This document shows, piece by piece, positions 37,095 through 45,800 of a stretch of 64,000 bases of DNA. The stretch's first letter is position 1. Every line of letters begins with the position of its first letter. Below the pieces are notes generated by a model. That model was not told the DNA's origin, did not search any database, and saw only the letters and a list, made by a program, of their open reading frames with translations. The stretch is from Bradyrhizobium zhanjiangense. GTDB lineage: Bacteria; Pseudomonadota; Alphaproteobacteria; Rhizobiales; Xanthobacteraceae. The translations under genes and the position numbers were made by a program. The stretch covers positions 4,733,001-4,797,000 of the forward strand of contig NZ_CP022221.1 of NCBI RefSeq assembly GCF_004114935.1. Direction: 5' to 3'.

Positions 37095-39166
37095 CGGTAA
37101 ACACCGAGAGCTGCGAGCACGGGCTCCCGCGGTGTTTCTGCCGGCGTTGCGGGGAAAATGATCGCTGCGTGCCGGCCGAATCTTCGCATCACGTCGACGA
37201 GATCGATGTCGCTCATGAGCCTGCTGAACGTAGCATATTGAAAGCGATTGCCGCCGCCGAGGAGGTACGCGACCCCCTGGACGGGTTGCTCGAGCAGACA
37301 GCCCACGATTCCGGCGCGCCCTTCACGCCGGATGTCGTAGCGGCCCTTGCCACCCTGAAAAAGGACGACCTCGCGGCATTCGGAGTGCTGCGTGCCGGAC
37401 TTAAGAGTGCAGGTTGTAGGATCACAACGCTCGACCGGGCCATCGCGGACGAGAGCGGAGTTGCTGCCGGGGCGAGGCCGACGCAGGCTAACATTCTGAT
37501 CGAGCTCGCGCAGAGCGCCGAATTGTTTCATGCGCCCGACGGAACCAGCTTCGCAGATCTGGACATTAATAGCCACCGCGAGACCTGGCGGATCCGCTCC
37601 ACGGGCTTCCGTCGTTGGCTCACGCGCCGCTTCTTTGAGGAGGTAGGAGGCGCGCCGAGCTCGGAGGCACTGAATTCAGCGCTGAACTTGATTGAGGCGA
37701 GGGCACAGTTCGACGCGCCGGAGCGGCGCGTCCACAACCGCGTCGGCGGACTTGACGGTAAGCTCTATCTCGACCTCGGCGACGGAATGTGGCGGGCGGT
37801 GGAGATCGATTCCGCCGGCTGGCGGGTCATCAACAATCCCCCGGTACGGTTTCGTCGCGCGGCCGGGATGCAGCCGTTGCCGGCGCCGGTGGCCGGCGGA
37901 TCAGTTGAAGCGCTGCGGCGCTTCCTCAATGTGGACTCGGACAAGGACTTCGTCCTGGTGGTCGCCTGGGCGCTGGCCTGCTTGCGCGATTGTGGCCCTT
38001 ACCCGGTGATTGCTCTGGCAGGCGAGCAGGGCTCGGCCAAGTCCACCTTTTCGGCGATCCTCCGGTCGCTGCTTGACCCCAACACGGCGCCCCTGCGCGC
38101 ACTGCCGCGCGAGGATCGCGACCTCTTTATTGCCGCCAGCAACAGCCACGTGCTGGTCTTTGATAACGTCTCGGGTTTGCCGCCGTGGATCTCCGACACG
38201 CTTTGCCGGCTGGCGACCGGCGGTGGTTTTGCCGTCCGCCAGCTCTACACTGATCATGACGAGGTGCTGTTCGACGCGACCCGCCCAGTAATCCTCAACG
38301 GCATCGAGGAAATCGTCACCAGGCCCGACCTTGCCGACCGCGCCTTGTTCTTGACGCTGCAGCCAATCCCCGAAGAGCATCGCCGCCCAGAGCGGGAATT
38401 ATGGGCTGCGTTCGAGGCGGAACGTCCCAAGATTCTTGGAGTGCTGCTCGATGCTGTGGTCGAGGGCCTCAAGCGGTTGCCTGAGACACATCTCCAGAGG
38501 CTGCCGCGAATGGCCGATTTCGCGCTTTGGGCCACGGCGTGCGAGACGGCATTGTGGCCGCAAGGCACCTTCTGGTCGGCCTACTATGGCAACCTCGACG
38601 ATGTGGTGGAGGGCGTGCTCGACGCTGACCCGGTCGCCACCGCTGTGCGTGCCATGATGACAATGCGGACTGTGTGGACGGGGACGGCCTCTGACCTTCT
38701 GGGCGTTCTCGCAGAGGCGGTGAGTGAACGAGTTGCCAAGTCGAAGTCTTGGCCTGATGGCGCTCGGGCACTGGCGGGCAGGCTGCGCCGGGCTGCGACC
38801 TTTCTGCGCAAGGTGGGTATCGATATCGTCTTCCAGAAGGAACAGAACCGGACACGAACCCGCACCATCACCATTACGAGGACGCAGTTTCCCTCAGCGC
38901 CAGAAAAGCCGGGGGCAGCAGCGTCCGCAGCGTCCGCATCGTCCGACAATTCGGGAAAAACCGGTGCTGGCAACGACTTCGCGGTTCGGTCAGCGCGGAC
39001 GCAAAACGGGGATGCGGACGATATTAGCCGGCGCGAGGATCAGATCGTCCGCGACAACTCCTTGGAAAACAACGCCGTGGACGCTGCGGACGGTGCGGAC
39101 GCAACTTCCCCCCTCCAATCTGGGACCGAGAAAACAGGGGCGCCGGGCTGGAGTAGGCGGCTATGA
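37091..39166 (+). CDS. P-loop ATPase of an integrative element (phage/plasmid replication type)
   Basis: 691 residues from ATG at 37091. N-terminal Cys cluster CEHGLPRCFCRRCGEN (a possible zinc knuckle), a helical middle region, and an ATPase domain with Walker A GEQGSAKST at about residue 320 and Walker B-like HVLVFDNVSG near 355, followed by an arginine-finger-like region. The tail is rich in Ser, Ala and Asp and looks disordered. Likely a helicase or primase-associated ATPase working with the upstream Toprim primase. Confidence 0.85.
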   Translation: MTVNTESCEHGLPRCFCRRCGENDRCVPAESSHHVDEIDVAHEPAERSILKAIAAAEEVRDPLDGLLEQTAHDSGAPFTPDVVAALATLKKDDLAAFGVLRAGLKSAGCRITTLDRAIADESGVAAGARPTQANILIELAQSAELFHAPDGTSFADLDINSHRETWRIRSTGFRRWLTRRFFEEVGGAPSSEALNSALNLIEARAQFDAPERRVHNRVGGLDGKLYLDLGDGMWRAVEIDSAGWRVINNPPVRFRRAAGMQPLPAPVAGGSVEALRRFLNVDSDKDFVLVVAWALACLRDCGPYPVIALAGEQGSAKSTFSAILRSLLDPNTAPLRALPREDRDLFIAASNSHVLVFDNVSGLPPWISDTLCRLATGGGFAVRQLYTDHDEVLFDATRPVILNGIEEIVTRPDLADRALFLTLQPIPEEHRRPERELWAAFEAERPKILGVLLDAVVEGLKRLPETHLQRLPRMADFALWATACETALWPQGTFWSAYYGNLDDVVEGVLDADPVATAVRAMMTMRTVWTGTASDLLGVLAEAVSERVAKSKSWPDGARALAGRLRRAATFLRKVGIDIVFQKEQNRTRTRTITITRTQFPSAPEKPGAAASAASASSDNSGKTGAGNDFAVRSARTQNGDADDISRREDQIVRDNSLENNAVDAADGADATSPLQSGTEKTGAPGWSRRL

Positions 39167-39648
39167 GCGCCCTCGAAGCTCTCAGGGCGGCGGGCGCCGC
39201 CGGCATCAAGCTCGTGCTCGACGGAGACGATCTCGTTTTGACGGCCGCCAAGGCCCCCCCGGACACGGTGCTCAGCGAACTGTCCCGGCATAAGCCCGAG
39301 ATCGTGTCGCTGCTGCGGCCCGGCCGTGACGACTGGTCGGGCGCGGATTGGTTGGCCTTCTTCGACGAGCGGGCGGGAATTGTCGAATACGATGGTGGCC
39401 TGCAACGGGCGGCCGCCGAGGCCCGCGCCTTTGAATGCTGCGTGGTGGAATGGCTGGACCGCAATCCTGTCCGGTCATCCCCGGACTGCTGTCTCCATTG
39501 TGGCGGCAGCGAGAGTGCAATCGACCCACTGTTGCCGTACGGGACGACCGATCACGCCTGGCTGCATTCGCGCTGCTGGGAAGCGTGGCACGCGAACCGG
39601 AATGCCCAGGCTGTTGCCTTCCTATCACCGATCCTCAGAGCTGCCTGA
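39163..39648 (+). CDS. TubC N-terminal domain-like protein
   Basis: 161 residues, start overlapping the ATPase stop (ATGA). Residues 1-52 match the TubC_N docking-type fold (LEALRAAGAAGIKLVLDGDD ... LSELSRHKPEIVSLL), which in mobile elements is commonly found fused to unknown tails. The C-terminal half has Cys/His pairs (CCLHCGG, HSRCW) that may bind zinc. Accessory gene of the element's replication operon. Confidence 0.7.
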   Translation: MSALEALRAAGAAGIKLVLDGDDLVLTAAKAPPDTVLSELSRHKPEIVSLLRPGRDDWSGADWLAFFDERAGIVEYDGGLQRAAAEARAFECCVVEWLDRNPVRSSPDCCLHCGGSESAIDPLLPYGTTDHAWLHSRCWEAWHANRNAQAVAFLSPILRAA

Positions 39649-39666
39649 TGGGCAAGCGAGGTAACA

Positions 39667-40194
39667 ATGCCAACCGCCACCCCACATGTTTTGATAGAAA
39701 TGCCAGACGAGCCTGACTGCCGCTTTTTTGCGGCTTGGCTTACCCAGGCGGCAGAAGCTCAGGGTCTCTGGTCGAAGGCACTGGAGGACCCTGAATTCTC
39801 AGATCGCGTCGGGATTCTTCATGTCATCGTCGTTCCCGATCTCGCAATCAGGGCACTCGCAATCTTCGAGGAACTCGGACGCGGGCGGCATGTCGCAGCG
39901 CTAGCTCTTTACCCAGAGGACGATTATGGCGAGTTCAGTGTGGAGTTTGGATTGCTGGTACAACTCGGGTTGTTCGTCCACGTTGATGAGAGCTACCGGA
40001 TGGCCGTGCCAGAATCGATCGCGCTCGAGAAGGTGAAGCAGGCAGCTTTAGACGTAGTAGCTACTGCGGAGGACCAGGACGGCATCGAACTAGTCCAGCC
40101 GGAGCGCCTGTTGCATACGCTGTCGAAGACGGAAGCGGAAGATGGGCGATCAATACGGCTCGCCATGCGCCGATTCAGACTCATAACTGGTTGA
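39667..40194 (+). CDS. Hypothetical protein of the integrative element
   Basis: 175 residues. Starts PTATPHVLIEMPDEPDCRFF and contains a VGILHVIVVPDLAIRALAIF segment, with acidic, soluble composition. No known motif recognised. Follows the TubC_N-like gene by 18 bases, so probably co-transcribed. Confidence 0.65.
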   Translation: MPTATPHVLIEMPDEPDCRFFAAWLTQAAEAQGLWSKALEDPEFSDRVGILHVIVVPDLAIRALAIFEELGRGRHVAALALYPEDDYGEFSVEFGLLVQLGLFVHVDESYRMAVPESIALEKVKQAALDVVATAEDQDGIELVQPERLLHTLSKTEAEDGRSIRLAMRRFRLITG

Positions 40195-40314
40195 TATCGA
40201 TCTCGCAGGTCCGAAAGGCTCTTGGCCAGTAGTTTCGCCGATGAATCATGAGTAGACTCAGATCGATAGTGAAGCGGATACGGGCTCACAAGGGGACACA
40301 AATGGAGGCCATCT

Positions 40315-40641
40315 ATGGGACGGCCAATCGGCAGTATGAATAGGGAAAAGCCCTTCAATGACGCGCTCCGGATCGCGCTTCGGAGCCGGCCCTTGGCATT
40401 GCGGAGGATCGCGGACCAATTGCTCGACCGGGCTGAGCAGGGCAATCTCGCCTACATTCACGAGCTCGTCGATCGTTTGGATGGAAAACCTGCCCAGCTC
40501 ATTGATCGGCGCGACGTGCCGCTCGAAGAACTGAGCGATGCCGAGCTTTATCGGATTGCTGCGGGTGAGGAGTCGCGAACCGGCGCGCCGAAGATGCTGC
40601 TGATCCCACCGGCAAAAGTCAGGTCAGACGATCCGGCCTGA
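40315..40641 (+). CDS. DUF5681-like small protein
   Basis: 108 residues. The N-terminus [20 protein letters not shown] followed by helical sequence ([32 protein letters not shown], shown in part) recalls DUF5681-type proteins near phage terminase and integrative-element genes. The 3' end overlaps the convergent recombinase gene by 23 bases. Confidence 0.65.
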   Translation: MGRPIGSMNREKPFNDALRIALRSRPLALRRIADQLLDRAEQGNLAYIHELVDRLDGKPAQLIDRRDVPLEELSDAELYRIAAGEESRTGAPKMLLIPPAKVRSDDPA

Positions 40642-41323
40642 GCCCGTCCAGGTCGCCACCTGAGAAGTGCAGGCGACTAAGTAGCCTGATCACCTGAGTG
40701 GCTTGCCACTTGCCTCCTCGCGTAGTCGCAATCCCGCGTTCATTCAGGATCACCGAAATGCGCTTGGCGGGGAGGTTGCGTAGCGGCTCGATAATGGGGC
40801 GGAAGTGCTCCGCGTGCAGGTCCGCTTCCGCTCTGCGGGCTTCTCCGATTGCAGCATTGCCGAGCATCTGCCCGCGAGCCTTGGCGGCCGCGAGCGCTTC
40901 CCTCGTGCGCTGAGCAATCCGCTCACGCTCTTTCTCCGCGACGGCAGCGTGGATGTGGAGCATGAAGGGATCAACGTCCGGCCCGAGCTCGGTGACGATG
41001 AATGGGATGCGCTGCACCATCAATCCGCTGATGAAATGGACGTCGCGGCTCAATCGATCCAGTTTGGCGATGATGATCGGGGCCGCGCCGGTCTTGCCGC
41101 CTCGACCAACCTTGCGGGCGAACTTCATGGCCGCTGCGAGCTCAGGCCGACGTTCCAGAGCGTCAGCGCCCTTCCCAGTCTCCACCTCGCGGTATTCGGC
41201 TTCGATGTTGTAGCCGTGCTGCGCACAGAAGGCTTTGATCGCAGCTTGCTGGGCTTCCAGGCCGAGACCGCTGCGACCTTGCTTAGGTTTTGAAACGCGG
41301 ATGTAGGAAATGGCGGGCCGCAT
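40619..41323 (-). CDS. Serine recombinase (resolvase/invertase family)
   Basis: 234 residues. N-terminal catalytic domain: nucleophile Ser in [20 protein letters not shown] (Ser10), and [15 protein letters not shown] with conserved Arg residues (the usual RLxR active-site cluster). An [15 protein letters not shown] helix and a C-terminal recombinase HTH region ([20 protein letters not shown]) follow. It cuts and rejoins DNA at short att or res sites. Likely the mobility gene of the 34.9-41.3 kb element. Confidence 0.92.
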   Translation of the reverse strand: MRPAISYIRVSKPKQGRSGLGLEAQQAAIKAFCAQHGYNIEAEYREVETGKGADALERRPELAAAMKFARKVGRGGKTGAAPIIIAKLDRLSRDVHFISGLMVQRIPFIVTELGPDVDPFMLHIHAAVAEKERERIAQRTREALAAAKARGQMLGNAAIGEARRAEADLHAEHFRPIIEPLRNLPAKRISVILNERGIATTRGGKWQATQVIRLLSRLHFSGGDLDGLRPDRLT

Positions 41324-41588
41324 AGAATATTTGTCCTCTCGAGAGTTACAGATGATCGTGCGTCAATGTGTAAACGTAACTCAATCTAGCGGACCAATAC
41401 GCAATTCGGAATCCACTTTCTTCGGGGAGTGCAATTCATCGAACATCGCAATGAGACGTAGTCGGACTCGCGCGAGTCTCGTCGCCCATGCTCTTCAAGG
41501 CCTACCTAAGAGTTTTCTAGTCAGGGGAGGGGGAGGGGAAAAACTTGCGGAAAAGCATGCTTGTGCGAATGAGCGGCAGGGGATGGGG

Positions 41589-42791
41589 CTAAGGATGTTC
41601 CGCCAAAGTAAGTAGCTCCTTTCGCAGAACGCGCCGCGTCAGGTCTCGCATAGTATCTATGTCGAAGCTCGGAGGCGCATCCTCACCGTTATGTACGTAA
41701 TTTGATCTCACCTTGTAGAGTTCGGAGATGCGCTTTCTGTTGTTTTCTCGCTCGACTGAAGAACCGGCGAGCCAATATGCAACTGAGTCTTGGAGCCTTG
41801 CACTTAAATCATCCTTTTGCCGCTTGTCCAAAAGCAAGCCCTCCATTGTGATTGCCAAAAACATAGCAGCCTCTCCGACGTTCCACCCCCCGTAGGAGCG
41901 AAGATACATTCGACAGGCATGCCGGGCCGCCACCGCCGCCGGGCTCACATCAGCCATCGCGCGGACGAAAACTCTCAAATTTGTCTCAAGTCGACTTTGG
42001 GGGCCTCTGGCAGCATCGATCTCGTTGCCTGGAACCGGCGCACGCAATCCAACCAAATGCTTCGAGGTCTGCACCGAGATCAAATCCAAATACTCTCCGG
42101 AATTGATCCGATGTCTGGAGCCAATAGAGAGGCTGCAGGTGGCCCCTGGGAGGGTTCTGTAATGCAATAAGCCAATAACCTCCATGACAGCCATCGTCGA
42201 TACAAGGAAAAGATCTATGTTCCTCCTAGCAATGTCATACCGGTGCGCATGCACACAGCCTTCAATCCATAGAAACTCCTCGGCCCGGTCCTCGACTTGT
42301 AGTTCTGGATGCAATTTCACCAGAAGGAGGTCCGAATAACTTGATGATAGGCGAAATTCCAAATCGCCGGCTTGCGACGCGCAATCAATACTAGGCCGTG
42401 AAGAGAAACGCTGAGGCGAATAACAAAGCGGGGCTTGAAAGAAAAATTTGTTCAAGCTCCTCATCGCAACGATACCTTGGGCGATCTCATTAGCAGGTAG
42501 GGTCCCATCGTCGGGAACGATACCGTCTACTCCACCAATACGCTGTAACGCGTCCGCATCTGCACAAACAAATCGCCGGGCTTCTTGCTTGGATTCGAAG
42601 GCGCCGTCTTTTCGAAGCAAGTCCGCGAGGCGCTCGAAATATTCCCGAATCCGCCCCGCATCTTTTTGGTCGACGCTTGGATCGCAGCCCTCCGCTAAGC
42701 GTTCGTCGGCCGCATCTTCTAGGTCGTAGAGCGCACATATCTGGCGCTCAATCTCCTCCACAGTGAATTGGAATCCCTGCTCACTGCTCAA
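41589..42791 (-). CDS. HEPN-domain protein at the end of the Druantia-like operon
   Basis: 400 residues from TTG at 42791, with AGGAG upstream, 25 bases after the helicase stop. The C-terminal 130 residues resemble Apea-type HEPN domains; the motif KVRSNYVHNGE (about 364-374) carries the RxxxxH signature of HEPN nucleases. The N-terminal part (EEIERQICALYDLEDAADER) is helical and unknown. HEPN RNases are common toxins in defence systems. Its coupling to the defence operon suggests it is an extra effector, but this is inference. Confidence 0.75.
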   Translation of the reverse strand: MSSEQGFQFTVEEIERQICALYDLEDAADERLAEGCDPSVDQKDAGRIREYFERLADLLRKDGAFESKQEARRFVCADADALQRIGGVDGIVPDDGTLPANEIAQGIVAMRSLNKFFFQAPLCYSPQRFSSRPSIDCASQAGDLEFRLSSSYSDLLLVKLHPELQVEDRAEEFLWIEGCVHAHRYDIARRNIDLFLVSTMAVMEVIGLLHYRTLPGATCSLSIGSRHRINSGEYLDLISVQTSKHLVGLRAPVPGNEIDAARGPQSRLETNLRVFVRAMADVSPAAVAARHACRMYLRSYGGWNVGEAAMFLAITMEGLLLDKRQKDDLSARLQDSVAYWLAGSSVERENNRKRISELYKVRSNYVHNGEDAPPSFDIDTMRDLTRRVLRKELLTLAEHP

Positions 42792-42816
42792 AGCTCAATC
42801 TCCTCTGGCCGATCAG

Positions 42817-45800
42817 TCACGGAAGGTCGGGTGTTCGATTGCGCGCGTGCTCAATCGCCTTCACTGGTCGGCGCGCAATATCGAAAGTATCGACAAAATA
42901 CACATTGTCGGCTGGTGCGGCATTGATCGTATCGCGCAAGGGGCCGTTCGTGATCGAGATAGTGTCGAGCCTCCAGAACGGATGTACTAGTACGAAGGCC
43001 TCCGTGCCTCCTGCAAAGGGTTGGGTCAGGACCGGCAAACCCAACGGCTCGCAATGTATCACGCGGCGATTATTCGGGTTCAATCGACGAACCTCCTCGG
43101 CAGCTTCTGCCGCCAACCGCGGCCAATCGGCGAGCTCCGGATAGTTTTCAAAGCGGCCGTCTAGTCCCGCTTGAAAGGTGGAGTCCAGCATTCCGCGGAG
43201 GAAACCGATGCCCAGGCGCCAATCAAGGAGACCGTGGTAAGCACGGTTGTTGTACCGCTGGAGGCAGCGGTAACACGCTCTGGCGCAGGATTCCGGATGA
43301 TCCCCCTCGAAGAATGCTTTAACAAGCCTGTCCTTGGGATCATTCACCAAAGAGTCGATTAGTCGACGAATCAAGGGATGGATTCCTCCATCGGAGCCCG
43401 CAAGGCGCCTTGAAAAGCCTGCGCCGTTCACCAAGAAATCGGCAATTTGTAGCATCGGAAGCCCGTTTCTGAGCCGTGGCTCAAGGGCCTCGAACTCCTC
43501 TGGCCCAATATCCATTTCAAGAGCAGCGCGCTGGACAATCAACTGCGTAGCCGAGATGGCCGCCGCTCGCACACTGATCGCGTGAGGCTCACGACTTCCT
43601 ACTCGATCGAACGAGAGCCTCGATGGCACCGATCGCATAAGAAGGTATAGGGAGTCCGTCTTCTTTCGCGACATCAAGCGAACCGTTTCCGGCTCCGCAG
43701 GGACGTTGTTGGCATCCGTCGCCCGCTCCCAACGTTTCAGATCGCTCGCCACATCCACCAAGATTGCTTGATCAGTTAGGCGACCTAACCAAGCCGCGGG
43801 ACTTTCCTGAATCTTGAAATTTTTCTGTACGACCCCAACAATCGGGAATCCTTCCGGTTCACCACTGTCACCGATTGGACCTCGATTTCGACGAATGATG
43901 GCGGCTTCCGCGCCAGTGCTGTAGGCCATGTTCGATTCTGCGACGGGCGTAGACTCAAGCTCTTCGATTTCGCTGGAGGTCTCACGTCTAACCGCGCGAA
44001 TTGGCGCCTCGTCCTGGTCTACTGGGACCGGTTCGAACGACGTTCTGAATGCAGCCGGGATATGGTAGAGTTCGAAGTCCGATGGCGAGATCGTTTCCTT
44101 GCAGTCCCCACAGGATTTCGCTTCGAAGACGCGGGTAGGAGACGTATTGGTAGCCCCACAGTTCGAACAGATACCGATATAGGTAGTGTCCTCCCACCAG
44201 GGGGCACCTCGGCCAGATAGCGCGCGCGCGCGGTTTTGTGTGTCGATTTGGATGCGCCCCAGTTTGGGCGTGAACCCAATCGATGTATGTTTGCGTTTGT
44301 CACGAATGAGGGAGCTTCCTGGCGCGAACTCGTAGATCGCAAGATCCATTTCTCGATCTATCGTGTCCCAGTCCGGTTCTCCCAGCTCGTTGGGTTCCAC
44401 ACCGACATAGAGGTCGCGAACGCGGGTGGGCATTCCGTACATCGGAAGAAGACCCTGTTCGGCCAGGAAGCTCGCTAGGCCTCCTTGGTCGCGTTGTCCA
44501 GCCTCGGTTCTACTCCTGATTTCCTTCATCAACTTCTCGACTGTGGTTTCCCGAACGAGGGCTAACTCCCGGCCAGGGAGGCCAAGTCCAAGCACGCGGG
44601 CACAGCTTGTTCGTATCGCGTCTGTTGCTTGCAGAGTCTTGGCCAACGCTGGGTCCCATTCCGACCCAATCGCGTAGAATATTGCCGCCGGCAGGAATTC
44701 GCCATGTATGTCGGGCTTACCATCGTCACCAGGCCATCTGGGCCCCGCGGTTTTGCGCAATTCCGCGAAGGCCGCAGTGAGCCAAACCTTTCGCAACAGG
44801 CGAAGTGGGATTGCTAGATGATCTGTCGTCAAGAATGGCGGCGGCGGCGGATCTCCCGTGATCGACTCCGGGTGCGCGAAGTAGTGCAAGTCATGACTCC
44901 GACCGCGGCATAATGTTGCTGCTAGGGAAAATGCTTGCCCGCGACGGCCGGCACGGCCGACGCGCTGCTGATAGTTGAAACGCTGCGGCGGCATGTTGGC
45001 CTGATAAACCGCTTGCAGCGCGCCAATGTCGATACCGACCTCCATGGTGGTGGTAACCGATAACATGTCGATTTCCTTGGCTCTACGGTCTAAGGCAGCA
45101 TCGTAGTTTCCTGCCTCATCAACGAAGATCCCGCGAAAGCGACGTAGGCGTTCGGCTGGCGACTGAGTCTGCCCTGTCAGTTCTTCGCATCGAAGGCGGA
45201 AGGCACCAAACCCTTCCGCCGTGCTCCGCTCAACGCGCTTTGCAAGCACATTGCGGTTGCGCAGCTCACTTACCGGCCCGTTAGCGGTCGTCGGAAGGAA
45301 GTGCTGACATCGCGTGCAAACGCCGGTGCCGCGGTGCAAGTGAGCACGGGAACAGTTCGTGCATTCGTAGTAGGGATGATCAGGCCCGACGAGGCGGATA
45401 AATAGCCCCTCTGGTTCGATGAACCCGTTTCTATGTCCCAGAGCCGTCAATTTCGTTAGCACTTCATCGAGCTCGGAACGACCCGAGCCGGAGCTTGCCT
45501 CAGCAAATTCCAATACGCGAGTGCTTCCAATCGATTGTGCGATCGGCCACTCCTTCTTTTTGTCGTTTCGCTCGACCCATTTGTTGCCAAGTACGCGATA
45601 GGCGTCGGCGAATACTCGTAGGTAGGCATCGAAACGATCCGCTTGCTCGCCATGTTTGGAAAATAGGCTCGGGTAACCCAATCCGGTCTCTTCGAGCGCA
45701 AAGTACGTCTTCGAGAAAAGCACATCATCGACCAGCGGCCTCTGTTCCCGAGCCACTGATAGTCTCGCTTCACCAAGTGTAATGGGATCACCTTGAGTGA

